From an uncultured Rhodospirillaceae bacterium (lineage in GTDB: Bacteria > Pseudomonadota > Alphaproteobacteria > Rhodospirillales > Casp-alpha2), in assembly GCA_913030825.1 (NCBI GenBank), contig CAJWCU010000001.1, forward strand, positions 124,001 to 188,000: DNA of 64,000 bases, given 5' to 3'. A model generated the notes under the pieces. It did not search any database. It had not been told where the DNA came from and was given only the letters and a program-made list of their open reading frames with translations. Position 1 is the stretch's first letter; the number at the start of each line of letters is the position of its first letter. A program made the position numbers and the translations under genes. Shown here in pieces: positions 12,908 to 22,862 of the stretch.

Positions 12908-14698
12908 TTAGTAAACGCGAGCCTTGGGCTCGATGTATTCGACTTCGTCCGTCAGGGTCCAGGTGTGGACCGGGCGGTAGTCGAGTTTCACGGAGCCGTC
13001 CTCGTTGACCCAGGCCAGCGTGTGCTTCATCCAGTTTTCGTCGTCGCGATCGGGGAAATCCTCGTGCGCCTGGGCACCGCGGCTTTCGTGGCGGGCTTCG
13101 GCGGAATAGATCGTCGCCTTGGCGCAGATCAGAAGGTTTTCCAACTCCAGGGCTTCGACCAGGTCCGAGTTCCAAATCAGCGAGCGGTCGGAGACCTGCA
13201 TGTCGGACTGGGTGTTCCAGACCTCGTCGATCTTGTCGCAGCCTTCTTTCAGCGTCGCCGAGGTACGGTAGACGGCGGCGTCGTTCTGCATCACGCGCTG
13301 CATGGCGTCGCGGATTTCGGCGACCTTGGTGCTGCCGGAGGCGTGGCGGATGCGGTCGAACCGCTCCAACGCCTTATCGGTGCACCCCGAACGGTAGGGA
13401 CGCAGCGGCATGCCCGGCTTGATCGTTTCGGCGGCGCGCAGGCCGGCCGCACGGCCGAACACGATGAGATCGAGCAGCGAGTTGGTGCCCAGACGGTTGG
13501 CGCCGTGCACCGAGGCGCAGGCGCATTCGCCGACGGCCATCAGGCCGGGGCTGACCGCGTCCGGATCGTCGTCCGTCGGGTTCAGGGCTTCGGTCATGTA
13601 GTTGGTCGGAATGCCGCCCATGTTGTAGTGCACGGTCGGCAGCACGGGGATCGGTTCCTTCGTGGCGTCGACGCCGGCGAAGATCTTGGCCGTTTCCGTG
13701 ATGCCCGGCAGGCGCTTCATCAAGGTGTCCGCGCCCAGGTGTTCCAGGTGCAGCATGATGTGGTCTTTGTTCTCGCCGACACCGCGGCCTTCGCGAATTT
13801 CCATGGTCATGGCGCGCGACACGACGTCGCGGGACGCCAGGTCCTTGGCCGTCGGCGCGTAGCGTTCCATGAAGCGCTCGCCTTCGGAGTTGGTCAGGTA
13901 GCCGCCTTCGCCGCGCGCCCCTTCGGTGATCAGACAGCCGGAGCCGTAGATGCCGGTCGGGTGGAACTGCACGAATTCGTGGTCTTCCAGCGGCAGGCCG
14001 GCGCGCGCCACCATGGCGTTGCCGTCGCCCGTGCAGGTATGGGCCGAGGTGCAGGAGAAGTAGGACCGGCCATAACCGCCCGTCGCCATCACGGTCTGAT
14101 GGGCGCGGAAGGTATGGATCGTGCCGTCGTCCAGGTTCCAGGCGATGACGCCTTCGCAGGTCCCGTCGTCGCCCATGATCAGGTCGAGGGCGAAATATTC
14201 GACGAAGAATTCGGCGTTATGGGCCAGAGACTGCTGATACAGAGTGTGCAGCATGGCATGACCCGTACGGTCGGCGGCGGCGCAGGCGCGGCGCACCGGG
14301 GCTTCGCCGAAGTTGCGCATGTGGCCGCCGAAGGGCCGCTGATAGATGCGCCCGTCGTCGGTCCGCGAGAACGGCATGCCGAAGTGTTCCATCTCAATGA
14401 CGGCCGGCACGGCTTCGCGGCACATGTATTCGATGGCGTCCTGGTCGCCGAGCCAGTCGGCGCCCTTCACCGTGTCGTACATGTGCCATTCCCAGTGGTC
14501 TTCATCCAGGTTGCCGAGAGCGGCCGAAACGCCGCCCTGGGCCGCCACCGTATGGGAGCGGGTCGGGAAAACCTTGGTGATGCAGGCGGTCTTGAGGCCG
14601 GCCGCCGCCATGCCCAGCGTCGCGCGCAGGCCGGCGCCGCCGGCGCCCAGCACCACGACATCGTATTTGTGATCGATCAGTTCATACGCCTTGGACAT
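12908..14698 (-). CDS. sdhA: Succinate dehydrogenase flavoprotein subunit
   Basis: This is the catalytic FAD-carrying subunit of complex II, 596 residues, normal length. The N-terminal dinucleotide fold reads [13 protein letters not shown], the covalent FAD histidine lies in [11 protein letters not shown], and [14 protein letters not shown] is the conserved substrate-side motif. It oxidises succinate to fumarate and passes electrons through SdhB to ubiquinone. sdhD ends 8 nt upstream. Confidence 0.98.
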   Translation of the reverse strand: MSKAYELIDHKYDVVVLGAGGAGLRATLGMAAAGLKTACITKVFPTRSHTVAAQGGVSAALGNLDEDHWEWHMYDTVKGADWLGDQDAIEYMCREAVPAVIEMEHFGMPFSRTDDGRIYQRPFGGHMRNFGEAPVRRACAAADRTGHAMLHTLYQQSLAHNAEFFVEYFALDLIMGDDGTCEGVIAWNLDDGTIHTFRAHQTVMATGGYGRSYFSCTSAHTCTGDGNAMVARAGLPLEDHEFVQFHPTGIYGSGCLITEGARGEGGYLTNSEGERFMERYAPTAKDLASRDVVSRAMTMEIREGRGVGENKDHIMLHLEHLGADTLMKRLPGITETAKIFAGVDATKEPIPVLPTVHYNMGGIPTNYMTEALNPTDDDPDAVSPGLMAVGECACASVHGANRLGTNSLLDLIVFGRAAGLRAAETIKPGMPLRPYRSGCTDKALERFDRIRHASGSTKVAEIRDAMQRVMQNDAAVYRTSATLKEGCDKIDEVWNTQSDMQVSDRSLIWNSDLVEALELENLLICAKATIYSAEARHESRGAQAHEDFPDRDDENWMKHTLAWVNEDGSVKLDYRPVHTWTLTDEVEYIEPKARVY

Positions 14699-14705
14699 TT
14701 TTTAT

Positions 14706-15086
14706 TCAGCTCCCGAAGGTCAACTTGAGGATGGCGAAGACATTGATGACGCCCAGGAACACGGCGCCCAACTTGACCAGGACGAGGGACACCGTCTTGG
14801 CGCCTTCGGAATGGACATAGTCTTCGATCACGACCTGAAGGCCGAGTTGGGCGTGATGCACGCCGGAAACGATCAACAGGATCAGCAGAACCGCGTTCTG
14901 GCCGGTTCCGACCCAGGCCTTGAAGGTGGCAAGGTCGGCGCCGATCAGGCCGGAGGCGGCCCAGACGAACCACAGCGTCAGCGGCACCAGGGCGATACCG
15001 GTCAGACGTTGGCCCCACCAGTGGTGGGCGCCTTCATGGGCGGCGCCGAGGCCGCGCACGCGGGCAAGGGGGGATCGCATTTCCAT
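14706..15086 (-). CDS. sdhD: Succinate dehydrogenase membrane anchor subunit
   Basis: This is the small membrane anchor of complex II, 126 residues with three transmembrane helices at about 27-47, 60-82 and 97-120. The heme b histidine is expected in SGVHHAQLGLQ, followed by VVIEDYVHSE, the usual signature. It lies 3 nt after sdhC. Confidence 0.95.
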   Translation of the reverse strand: MEMRSPLARVRGLGAAHEGAHHWWGQRLTGIALVPLTLWFVWAASGLIGADLATFKAWVGTGQNAVLLILLIVSGVHHAQLGLQVVIEDYVHSEGAKTVSLVLVKLGAVFLGVINVFAILKLTFGS

Positions 15087-15089
15087 GGC

Positions 15090-15482
15090 TCAGCCTCCGA
15101 TCACGAAATAGACGCAACCGAGCGTCGCCGCCGTCGCGATGATGGAAAAGGCAATGACGAGATAGTCCGACCGGTGAACCGTCGGCAGGTCGAAACCCGC
15201 GCCGGTATCCCAGATCATGTGCCGGATGCCGTTGCCCAGATGATAGTAAAGCGAGAACAAAACGCCCCAGAGGACGATTTGACCGATCCACGATCCCATA
15301 ATGTCCTGGGCCCAGGCGAAGCATTCGGCGCTATAGGTCGCCGAGGTCAGCCAGAAGGTCAGAATCAGGATACCGCCCGACAGCGCAACGCCCGTCATGC
15401 GGTGGGTGATGGAAAGGATTGCCGTTCGGGGAAGTCGATAGACCTGCAGATGTGGCGACAGGGGCCGTTCACGACGCGCCAT
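15090..15482 (-). CDS. sdhC: Succinate dehydrogenase cytochrome b556 subunit
   Basis: This is the heme-binding anchor of complex II, 130 residues, three transmembrane helices. RPLSPHLQVYRLP, SITHRMTGVALSGG and HLGNGIRHMIWDTG are the family signatures, the last holding the heme ligand. It is the first gene of sdhCDAB, and the long region upstream carries the operon's likely control sites. Confidence 0.96.
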   Translation of the reverse strand: MARRERPLSPHLQVYRLPRTAILSITHRMTGVALSGGILILTFWLTSATYSAECFAWAQDIMGSWIGQIVLWGVLFSLYYHLGNGIRHMIWDTGAGFDLPTVHRSDYLVIAFSIIATAATLGCVYFVIGG

Positions 15483-15606
15483 GGGGGGGAACCTCGTCTG
15501 TAATTTTATAAACCCGCGGCAAACCTACCTCCTATTTCGCAATTGCGCAAACGTCTGATGGCGAATGGTTATTTCACGATTCCAGATACTTATGGCATAT
15601 GGTCTT

Positions 15607-15616
15607 TTGTATACCA
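15607..15616. promoter_or_regulatory. GTATAC-core motif upstream of sdhCDAB
   Basis: TTGTATACCA lies 125 nt upstream of sdhC. It is the exact reverse complement of the TGGTATACAA upstream of mdh, so it is read in the opposite sense relative to the gene, as is fine for a dimer site. Candidate shared operator for TCA-cycle genes. Confidence 0.4.
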
Positions 15617-16169
15617 GTGCAGGTGCGGAAGATGCCCGGCCGGAGTGCCCGCGGGGGCGGATTTTGACGGAAAATTCGCTGTAAAGGCCCCGTTGCGCGG
15701 GGGTTTTGCAGTATCGGCGGCGGTGGGGCGGCTTTATTAGGTTTTCAATGACTTAGCCCGAATGTCCCCGGTGTCCTGGGGAAAACGTGTGGACGGTCTG
15801 TGGGAACCCGACCGAGTTATGCACAACTTTCGACGCTAATCCCCAGGTTTCCGCGTTGCCCGCCATGCTGCCGCGAGACCATCATGTTCGGCGCTTTGAA
15901 AGGCGCCGCCATGGTCCCGGCCGTCCGGTTCGGGACCACCCGAAGGGGGAATGGATCTTCGTTTCGACGTCGCCCCATCGACCCATAGGGAGGGAGCCGG
16001 TAACAGCCGCAGTCCGGCATCCCGCCGACGGGCCCAGGCATCCCCTTCGTTTTCGAACGCGGGGGCCTGCGCAAGCCCAAAGAAACCTTCGTCCCGGGGT
16101 TCGATCTCTGCCCAGGGTGCGGCCACGGGAGGACGGTTTTTTCGGCGGATAGGTGGTTTTCAAAAGCGT

Positions 16170-16264
16170 GGAGCCTGGCCGGCTCCAAAAGAGGTGTCAG
16201 GTGCGTCGCTTGTCGGCGCGAGATGTAGGTGTCCCAGGACCTGCATCCCTGACGCCTCTTTTTT
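16170..16264 (+). ncRNA. Candidate structured RNA: hairpin plus three-way junction ending in a U tract
   Basis: A 6-bp hairpin (16170-16175 with 16181-16186) is followed by a closed three-way junction. P1 pairs 16187-16201 with 16248-16262 (15 bp, one G-U). P2 pairs 16203-16208 with 16214-16219. P3 pairs 16223-16230 with 16239-16246 (one G-U). The joining segments are only 1 to 3 nt. Six T residues (16259-16264) close the element, so P1 also works as an intrinsic terminator on the plus strand. The minus strand would form a similar fold ending in TTTT. I do not recognise it as a known riboswitch or sRNA class. It is either a terminated small RNA or a leader element of the MFS gene. Confidence 0.5.
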
Positions 16265-16329
16265 ATCCGAAATCCCGACAATCCCATGACGTGCCCGGCG
16301 GCTTCGCGGCCATGGGCGATTTCGCGCTT

Positions 16330-16358
16330 TTGCATTCGCCGCCTAATAGGTCTATACA
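16330..16358 (+). promoter_or_regulatory. Sigma70-like promoter of the MFS gene
   Basis: TTGCAT (16330-16335) and TATACA (16353-16358) are separated by 17 bp. This predicts a start near 16365, downstream of the three-way-junction RNA, so that RNA would not be part of the MFS mRNA made from this promoter. Confidence 0.5.
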
Positions 16359-16427
16359 ATTTTGGACCAACCAATCCGGGCCGGGCCCCGTGTCCGTTCC
16401 CGCTCCATCGATGGAGTAACCTCGGCC

Positions 16428-17654
16428 GTGGCCGCATCCGCCGATTTTCGCCGCGTCGTCTGGCCCCTGGCCGTCGCCGAAACCCTGCTCTGGGCCGGCT
16501 TCTATTACATGTTCCCGGCCTTGCTGGCCGTCTGGGAAAAAGAGTTTCCCTGGTCCAAGGTGGAAATCGTCGGTGCGATGACGGTCTCCCTCCTGATCTC
16601 GGCCATGCTCGCCCCGGTGGCCGGGCGGATCATCGACCACGGCCATGGGCGGACGCAGTTCGTCGCGGCGTCGTTCCTGGGCGCGCTCGGCCTGGCGTAC
16701 CTTTCGACGGTCACGGAACTTTGGGAATTCTACCTCGCTTGGGGTGTGCTCGGCGTCGCCATGGCGGGCTGTCTGTACGAGCCCTGCTTCGCCATCCTGA
16801 CCCGGGTCATGGGCGACAAGAATCGCCAGGCGATCACGGTCGTGACCCTTGTCGCCGGGTTTGCCGGAACCGTCTGTTTCCCGACCGTTCATACGCTGGA
16901 AGCGATCATCGGCTGGCGAAATGTCGTTTTGGTTTTCGCGGGGCTCGCCGTCTTCATCTGCATTCCATTGTTGATGTATGCCCTGGCCCATCACGGACCG
17001 GAGAAACAGATCCCGCATGAGGAAGCCGAAACCGCGGATACGGGCGACCTCAGCCAGATCACCCGGTCCTGGACCTTTTGGCTGCTCGGCATGTCCTACG
17101 CCATGATGGCCCTGGCGCATTTCGCGATCATCTCCCACATGCTGCCGTTGTTGGCCGAACGGGGCGTCGGCGACGAGGCGGCGATCCTGGCGGCGTCGCT
17201 GATCGGCCCGATGCAGGTGGCGGGGCGCCTGTGCGTCATCGCCGTGCAGCGCCACGTTACCTCGACCCCGCCGATCACGGCGGTCAGTCTGATCGCCATG
17301 GCACTGGCCTCCGCCGCCTTGCTGGGATCGAAATCGGTACCGGGGCTGCTGGTCGTTTTCGTGCTGTTCCAAGGCGCGGGTAACGGCGTCATGAGCATCA
17401 CCCGCCCGGTCATCGTCGCAGAATTGTTGGGCCGGCGGCGCTACGGCGTCATCGCCGGCATGCTGGCGACGTCTTATATCGGGTTCACGGCCCTGTCGCC
17501 GGGGCTGGCCGGCCTGGTCTGGCTGGTCGCGGGGTATGACGGTGTGCTGATCATGACCATGTCGGCCGGGGTGCTGGGGGCGGTGATGCTGATGGCCGCG
17601 GCGGCGGCCAGTTCCCGCCGGGCCGCGGCCCGCGGCGACAACCGAGATCCCTGA
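16428..17654 (+). CDS. MFS transporter
   Basis: This is a major facilitator superfamily permease of about 408 residues with roughly 12 hydrophobic segments and a central charged loop (HHGPEKQIPHEEAE). The loop after helix 2 reads GRIIDHGHGRTQF, a variant of the MFS signature. It resembles the oxalate/formate antiporter-like group of MFS proteins, but the substrate cannot be told. I place the start at GTG 16428 because the protein then begins just before the first helix (FRRVVWPLAVAETLLW). GGAG is 12 nt upstream, so the start is not certain. A TTG at 16362 would add 22 residues. Confidence 0.85.
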   Translation: MAASADFRRVVWPLAVAETLLWAGFYYMFPALLAVWEKEFPWSKVEIVGAMTVSLLISAMLAPVAGRIIDHGHGRTQFVAASFLGALGLAYLSTVTELWEFYLAWGVLGVAMAGCLYEPCFAILTRVMGDKNRQAITVVTLVAGFAGTVCFPTVHTLEAIIGWRNVVLVFAGLAVFICIPLLMYALAHHGPEKQIPHEEAETADTGDLSQITRSWTFWLLGMSYAMMALAHFAIISHMLPLLAERGVGDEAAILAASLIGPMQVAGRLCVIAVQRHVTSTPPITAVSLIAMALASAALLGSKSVPGLLVVFVLFQGAGNGVMSITRPVIVAELLGRRRYGVIAGMLATSYIGFTALSPGLAGLVWLVAGYDGVLIMTMSAGVLGAVMLMAAAAASSRRAAARGDNRDP

Positions 17655-17661
17655 ACAAAGA

Positions 17662-17688
17662 AACGGGCCCCGATCGACGGGGCCCGTT
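17662..17688 (-). terminator. Hairpin terminator shared by the MFS gene and the porin
   Basis: A perfect 10-bp stem (17662-17671 with 17679-17688) is followed on the minus strand by TTTCTTTG, fitting the end of the minus-strand porin gene. On the plus strand the T tract is only two bases. Confidence 0.7.
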
Positions 17689-17716
17689 CCCAGGCATTTA
17701 AATTTCAGTTGGTTGC

Positions 17717-18846
17717 TTAGAAAGCGACCAACATGCCGGACATGACGGCATGGATGTCGTCGAAGCTCGAGCCCGTGCGGTCCAGGCTGTGATAGCGGTA
17801 GGACACATACATGCTGGAGCCGATGCTTTCGATTTCCTGCACCGCCTGCACGCCGATGGTGTCGAAGCTGTCGCCGTTCTGCGCGACATCTTCGTAGCGG
17901 CCGTAATCGACGGCGAAGTTGGTGTTGCCCAGGCTGTTCAGCTTGGCGATGTAGCCGAGCTTGCCGTAGTAGAACATCGGATCGTCGCGGCCCTGGGTCG
18001 CGGCGGACTTGGTGCCGGCGGCGAAGGTCACGTTGACGCCGTTCCCGAACAGCGCCGAGACCGAGCCCGAGACGCCGTCTTCGAAGGCATCGTCGTTGTT
18101 GGCGTTCGACGAGTTGTTGTACCAACCGGCGGCGGCCTCGACGGCCACGCCGCCGAAATCACCGGCGTAGCGGACGACCGCGTCGACGGCGCCGCTCGTG
18201 GTGCTTGTCGCCAGCGAGAAGCCATTGAAGGACGCGTTTCGTACATCAACCGGTCACCGGCATCGAGGCCGTCCAGGTTGTCCGCCGTGCCGCCGATCGT
18301 CGCCGTGGAGCGAACGCCGGTCGCCGAATTAACGAAGGCGAAGCCGCCCGCCATGTCGCCGATCGACGAATACCCGGCGACACCGGTCCCGGACAGGTCG
18401 ACCTCGGAAATCGCGTCGGAGGCCATGGAGCCTTCGCCCATGGTCAGGGTGCCGAAGCGCGCGTGCGAGACATAGATGTCCGACTGATCGTGTTCGAACT
18501 GGCCGGAGCCGGCGGATTCCGCCGTGGCGCTGACTTCGTTCGACGCGTTCGAGCGCATCTTGGCGGCGAAGGCGGCGCCAATTGTGATCTCCGCGTTCAC
18601 CTTGCCTTCGGCTTCGAAGAAGATGATCGTCGAATCGTTTTCGTTATCGACGTGGCGGTAGCTGGTTTCGTTACCGTCGTCGACCAACAGCACTGCGCGG
18701 TTGACGTGACCGCCGATGGTCAGGTCGACGGGGCTGCCGTTCTTGATGGAGCCGGCGTGGGCCGGCGCCGACATCGCGGCGACGCCGCCGACGATGGCCG
18801 TCGCCGACAACAGCGCGGCAATGAGAGTCTTTTTAGTCGTAGTCAT
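17717..18846 (-). pseudogene. Outer membrane porin, interrupted by a one-base frameshift
   Basis: This is a trimeric-porin-like outer membrane protein. A signal peptide begins MTTTKKTLIAALLSATAIVGG and ends PAHAGS; then comes DLTIGGHVNRAVLLVDDGN, typical of alphaproteobacterial porins. The frame breaks near 18232-18236: upstream reads RLMYET, downstream in the next frame reads SFNGFSLATS, and one missing C in ACGCGTCC would restore YETPSFNGF, the conserved porin segment. With that base the protein would be 376 residues and end in MLVAF, the expected aromatic C-terminus. Start is ATG 18846. It may be a true pseudogene, a phase-variable state or a sequencing error. A dyad and a Fur-like site lie upstream. 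Confidence 0.85.
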
Positions 18847-18929
18847 GGGTTTTCCCTTCGTCTGTTCCGCCCGCGGTTTCGCGGGTGGCCCCTTCGGCCT
18901 TTTGATACCACAGAATTCCCGCGAGTAAA

Positions 18930-18944
18930 TAAGAATAATTATCA
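18930..18944. promoter_or_regulatory. Fur-like 7-1-7 site upstream of the porin
   Basis: TAAGAATAATTATCA matches the TGATAATnATTATCA 7-1-7 Fur pattern at 12 of 14 positions in reverse complement. It lies 84-98 nt upstream of the porin start. Fur control is inference from the match. Confidence 0.35.
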
Positions 18945-18962
18945 TTCGCGGTTTTGGCTGTG

Positions 18963-18981
18963 AATGTTATGTTATAACATT
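18963..18981. promoter_or_regulatory. Perfect 8-bp dyad AATGTTAT-GTT-ATAACATT
   Basis: Eight bases are perfectly inverted around a 3-nt spacer, in an AT-rich island of a high-GC region. It lies about 120 nt upstream of the porin and 85 nt past the end of the next chemoreceptor. It looks like an operator; the binding protein is unknown. Confidence 0.45.
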
Positions 18982-19065
18982 ATATTCTATCGAGAGGTCA
19001 ACGCTTCGGGTGCGGTCGTGCTGTTTTCACGATCGACGAGGCTCCGGCGCGGCCTGCTCTGTGCG

Positions 19066-20796
19066 TTAACCGCCGCGGACTTCGTTGAGGAAGGCATCGA
19101 CGGATTTCCGGAGTGAATCCGCCTGGGTCGAAAGTTCCGAAGCCGCCGCCGAGATCGTGTAAGACACTTCGGTCGTTTCCGTGACGGCTGCCGTGACGCC
19201 TTGAATATTCGACGACACGTCCTGGGTGCCGGCGGACGCCTGTTCGACATTGCGCGCGATCTCCGCCGTGGCGGCGCCTTGTTCTTCGACCGCGGCGGCG
19301 ACGGAGGCGGTGATCTCGCTCATCCGGCCGATGGTCGTGCTGATTCCGGTGATCGCCGTGGCCGATGCCTGGGTCGCCGTTTGAATGCCCGCGACCTGCT
19401 GGCTGATTTCCTCGGTCGCCTTGGCGGTCTGACTGGCGAGGTTCTTGACCTCCGATGCCACGACGGCGAACCCTTTACCCGCCTCGCCGGCACGCGCGGC
19501 TTCGATGGTCGCGTTCAGGGCCAGCAGGTTCGTTTGCTCGGCAATATCGGTGATCAGGTTCACGACCTCGCCGATCCGGTTGGCGGCGTCGGTCAACCCC
19601 TGCACGCGGGCCGTGGTCTGTTCGATTTCCTCGACGGCGTCGGACGCGATGCGGGTGGAATCCGCGACCTGACGGGAGATTTCCTGGATCGAAGATGACA
19701 GTTCCTCCGCCGCCGAAGCGACGGTCTGCACATTGGCGGCGGCCTGTTCGGAGGCGGATGCCACGGCCATGGCCTGGTTCCCGGCCTGATCGGCGGCGGC
19801 GGACATGGTCGACGACGACGCGGTCAGGTTGCCGGCGGCATCGCCCACGCTGTTGACGACACCCCCGACGGTCATTTCGAACTGCTTGGCGAGGCGTTCC
19901 ATCGTCTCCTGGCGCTCGCGTTTGTGCATTTCCTCCATTCGCTTCTGGCGGGCTTCCATTTCCGCCGCCTCGTCGAGGCCCGCGCGAAGTTCCTGGAGAG
20001 ATTGCGCGACAGGCCCGAATTCGTCTCCCCGGTCGATGGTCAACGCCAAGGAGTCGCGATTGGTGCGGTCGGCGATGATCTCCAGGTCCGATACCAGTTT
20101 GGTGATCGGTTCCCGGATCACTCGGAAGAGATACAGGCAGAGTAGGGCGGCGAACAGCACGGCCGCCCCCATCGCAACGAGAAACCCGAACAGAACATCC
20201 GCCGTCCGCTGGTTGATGTCCGCCATCATGCGCTTGGCGTCGACCGAGGTTGCCAGGCCGATTTTTTCGATCTGATCGCTGACCCGCGATACGGCATCGG
20301 TCATGGTGCCCGCGGCCTCGTCGAAGTTACCCATCAACTTGTTGCCCGCTTCGGAACCCCCGTCGATATAGGCTTTGGCCATTGTTTCGCCTTGGGCGAA
20401 ATAGGCCGGCATGGCGGCTTCGGACGCCTCGATCGCGGCGACGATGTCTTTCAGTCCGAGTTCGGCCGCCATTGCCTTGGCTTGCGTGGCTGCGGCTTCG
20501 AATGCGGCACGATGTTCCTTGGCGACATCGAACCCGTCATTCAGGCCGTCCTGCCCCCGGGTCGCGGAAATATCGGTCAGCCATTGCTGCACCTGGACCA
20601 CATGGAAACGCACGTCTTTCACCAGAAGGTTCAGCGGCACGACTTTGTCGAACGCACGGCTGATTTCGGTCTCGGCGCGCTGCATTTCTTTCAATTCGCC
20701 GTTCAATTCGACAATTTCATATCCAGTTGCGGCAATGAACAGGGCGAGGATTGCGACCAGGCAGGCGGCCAGTTTCTGACGAATAGACAATGACAT
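19066..20796 (-). CDS. Transmembrane methyl-accepting chemotaxis protein (first of tandem pair)
   Basis: This is a 576-residue inner-membrane chemoreceptor. The first transmembrane helix is at about 10-27. A periplasmic helical sensor follows (about 28-205), which includes [20 protein letters not shown]. The second helix is at about 205-227, then HAMP ([16 protein letters not shown] onward) and the MA domain with tip [20 protein letters not shown]. The protein ends [15 protein letters not shown]. The neighbour upstream has an almost identical signalling end but an unrelated sensor. No che genes lie near, so adaptation and kinase proteins must be encoded elsewhere. Start ATG 20796. Confidence 0.96.
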   Translation of the reverse strand: MSLSIRQKLAACLVAILALFIAATGYEIVELNGELKEMQRAETEISRAFDKVVPLNLLVKDVRFHVVQVQQWLTDISATRGQDGLNDGFDVAKEHRAAFEAAATQAKAMAAELGLKDIVAAIEASEAAMPAYFAQGETMAKAYIDGGSEAGNKLMGNFDEAAGTMTDAVSRVSDQIEKIGLATSVDAKRMMADINQRTADVLFGFLVAMGAAVLFAALLCLYLFRVIREPITKLVSDLEIIADRTNRDSLALTIDRGDEFGPVAQSLQELRAGLDEAAEMEARQKRMEEMHKRERQETMERLAKQFEMTVGGVVNSVGDAAGNLTASSSTMSAAADQAGNQAMAVASASEQAAANVQTVASAAEELSSSIQEISRQVADSTRIASDAVEEIEQTTARVQGLTDAANRIGEVVNLITDIAEQTNLLALNATIEAARAGEAGKGFAVVASEVKNLASQTAKATEEISQQVAGIQTATQASATAITGISTTIGRMSEITASVAAAVEEQGAATAEIARNVEQASAGTQDVSSNIQGVTAAVTETTEVSYTISAAASELSTQADSLRKSVDAFLNEVRGG

Positions 20797-20930
20797 GTGA
20801 GATTTTCCGTTAAAGAAGAGGTGTGACGATCACCACTCGTTACAGCAAGAATCATGCCGCCAGAACATGACGTAAACCTTGCATTCACCTATATTCAGGT
20901 CGAAAAATCTCCTCGGGCGGCGCTCCGGCT

Positions 20931-22613
20931 TTATCTGCTCCGGACTTCGTTCAAAAATGCATCGACGGAGGATTGTAGCGCCTGGGCTTGGGCTGTCAGA
21001 TCCGCAGCGGAGGTCGAAATTCCTTTCGACACTTCGGTGGTTTCCGTGACGGCCGAGGTCACGCCCTGAATATTCGACGACACATCCTGCGTCCCGATGG
21101 AGGCCTGTTCGACGTTGCGCGCAATTTCACCTGTCGCGGCCCCTTGTTGTTCGACGGCGGCTGCGATTGAGGATGAAATTTCGCTGATCCTGCCGATCGT
21201 GGCGCTGATTCTGGTGATCGCGTCCGTCGATTGTTGGGTTGCCGATTGAATGCCGGAAATCTGTTGGCCGATTTCGTCGGTGGCCCGGGCGGTTTGCGTC
21301 GCCAGGTTCTTCACCTCGGCGGCGACAACGGCAAAACCTTTGCCGGCATCGCCGGCGCGCGCCGCTTCAATCGTCGCATTCAGGGCCAGAAGGTTCGTCT
21401 GTTCGGCGATATCCGTGATCAGATTGATGACGTCGCCGATGCGGCTTGCCGCGTCCGTCAAGCCCTGGACCATTTCCGTTGTCTGTTCGACCTCGGTCAC
21501 CGCGTCTGCCGCGATCTGGTTCGAATTGGCGACCTGGCGCGAGATTTCCTGGATCGACGAGGACAATTCCTCTGCGGACGCGGAAACAGTCTGCACGTTG
21601 GCGGCGGCTTCCTCGGCGGCGGCGGCGACGGCCGTCGATTGGCGGTGGGCCTGATCGGCGGCGGACGCCATGGTAGACGACGAATTGTTCATGTTGCTCG
21701 ACGCCTGGCTGACGGCTGCGACGACCTGTCCGATGCGCGCTTCGAAATCATCCGCCATTTTTTTCATGGCGGCGTGGCGCTGTTCCTCGGCGCGCTGTTC
21801 TCGCTCTTCCTGTTCGGCGTTCAATCGGCGAACTTCGGCGGCGTTGTCCTTGAAAACCTGGACCGCGTCGGCCATTTCGCCGATTTCATCCGACCGGCCC
21901 ACGCCCGGCACTTCGACGGCCTCGTTGCCGCTGGCCAGTTCGCGCATGGCGGTGGTCATCCCGCCGACGGCGCCGATAATCCCCTTGCCGACGGCAAATA
22001 GGATCGTGCTCAGCACAACGACGGCGACCAGAAAGGCCGCGGTGCCACCGGTCCGTGCCGTTGCCAGGGACCCTTGGACCTCGACAATCGACTTCTCGAA
22101 GGCGATGCTCAGTTTTTCCGAATAGTCGGTCAGGGCCTCGCTCATACCTTCGCCGAATTCGTCGATGACGTCGTCGATCTTGGCGAATTCGTCGGCCTGG
22201 GCATTCGTTTCGATCAATCTCGCAAGGTCGACTTGAATGCCCTGGGCGAGCGGGTCAATCTTGGCCAGGATCGCCTTGACCGTGTCCTTATCGCCTTCGT
22301 TCTGGGTGACTTCCAGCAGACGGGCGCCTTTCTTTTTTAGCATCTCGATGCTGGCGGCGATCACTTCCTTGCGCTCGGGCTGGATCTGGCCTTCATCCTT
22401 GTCGATGATCGAATCCATGGCGGCCAGCAGCAATTCGACGTTGGCGATGCGCATGCTGGTGGCGAGATCGATTTGTTCGTTGTAGTCCGCACTGCTGCTG
22501 ACCGACCCTTCGATTTGATGGCCGGTCAGGAAGGCGATGCCTTGCAGGCAGGTTAAAGCCAATGCCGAGACAACGCCGATGGCGATGATCTTGTTGCGAA
22601 TGGTCCAATTCAT
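20931..22613 (-). CDS. Transmembrane methyl-accepting chemotaxis protein (second of tandem pair)
   Basis: This is a 560-residue chemoreceptor. I place the start at ATG 22613 ([15 protein letters not shown]), which has AGGGGGA just upstream; the longer frame lacks such a site. A first helix at about 7-27, a helical periplasmic domain, a second helix near 165-190 ([15 protein letters not shown]), HAMP, and the MA domain with [20 protein letters not shown] follow in order. The C-terminus [13 protein letters not shown] mirrors the tandem neighbour. The sensor domain is not similar to that of its neighbour, fitting duplication followed by sensor replacement. Confidence 0.95.
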   Translation of the reverse strand: MNWTIRNKIIAIGVVSALALTCLQGIAFLTGHQIEGSVSSSADYNEQIDLATSMRIANVELLLAAMDSIIDKDEGQIQPERKEVIAASIEMLKKKGARLLEVTQNEGDKDTVKAILAKIDPLAQGIQVDLARLIETNAQADEFAKIDDVIDEFGEGMSEALTDYSEKLSIAFEKSIVEVQGSLATARTGGTAAFLVAVVVLSTILFAVGKGIIGAVGGMTTAMRELASGNEAVEVPGVGRSDEIGEMADAVQVFKDNAAEVRRLNAEQEEREQRAEEQRHAAMKKMADDFEARIGQVVAAVSQASSNMNNSSSTMASAADQAHRQSTAVAAAAEEAAANVQTVSASAEELSSSIQEISRQVANSNQIAADAVTEVEQTTEMVQGLTDAASRIGDVINLITDIAEQTNLLALNATIEAARAGDAGKGFAVVAAEVKNLATQTARATDEIGQQISGIQSATQQSTDAITRISATIGRISEISSSIAAAVEQQGAATGEIARNVEQASIGTQDVSSNIQGVTSAVTETTEVSKGISTSAADLTAQAQALQSSVDAFLNEVRSR

Positions 22614-22862
22614 GTCGTCCCCCTGACGTACCCCTTGATAAGAAGGCGTGGTCACCGCCGCCCCACCTCTTCGCCGGCGTTTCAGCCAACAAGCCAGGCA
22701 GGCGCGGCAGCTTGTGCCGGTCAAATAATCTCCTCGATCAGGAAGGTGGCATAGACGCAAAACGAAGGAAATATACACAAAGGCGTAGGTAAACCCTCTG
22801 GGGTTGTAGGGTTTAGCTGAGAGCCACCGTGGGATTGTCAGGGGTCTTGTAGGGGCTGACGG

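Larger units (their letters stand above)
15483..16427. other. 945-nt gene-free region between sdhC and the MFS gene, rich in hairpins
   Basis: No open frame here looks like protein. The part next to sdhC (15500-15620) is AT-richer and holds the palindrome CGCAATTGCG (15538-15547) and the GTATAC motif. A 65-nt stretch near 15785-15830 has one DnaA-box-like 9-mer, TTATGCACA (8 of 9), and weaker TGTGG sites. From 15890 on there are serial hairpins: CGGCGC-loop-GCGCCG (15890-15909), GGTCCCG-loop-CGGGACC (15913-15938), and a long CAGGC-to-GCCTG stem (about 16031-16066). Then comes the three-way junction element. The right end carries the MFS promoter. Confidence 0.6.

Noticed and set aside
12800-14728. 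Plus-strand open frame of 642 codons opposite sdhA
   Set aside because: SdhA on the minus strand has full-length catalytic motifs, and the antisense product has no family features.
15785-15835. Chromosomal replication origin
   Set aside because: Only one good DnaA-like 9-mer occurs and no AT-rich unwinding element; the neighbours are not those usual for an alphaproteobacterial origin.
15890-16265. tmRNA, 6S RNA, RNase P RNA or SRP RNA in the hairpin-rich region
   Set aside because: None of the diagnostic segments of these RNAs was found, nor a tag-peptide frame or T-arm that pairs.
15787-16437. Open frames on both strands in the sdh-MFS intergenic region (112-206 codons)
   Set aside because: Their products are rich in Arg, Pro and Ser with no hydrophobic core or recognisable motif, the strands overlap each other, and the region is full of hairpins, so it is better read as non-coding.
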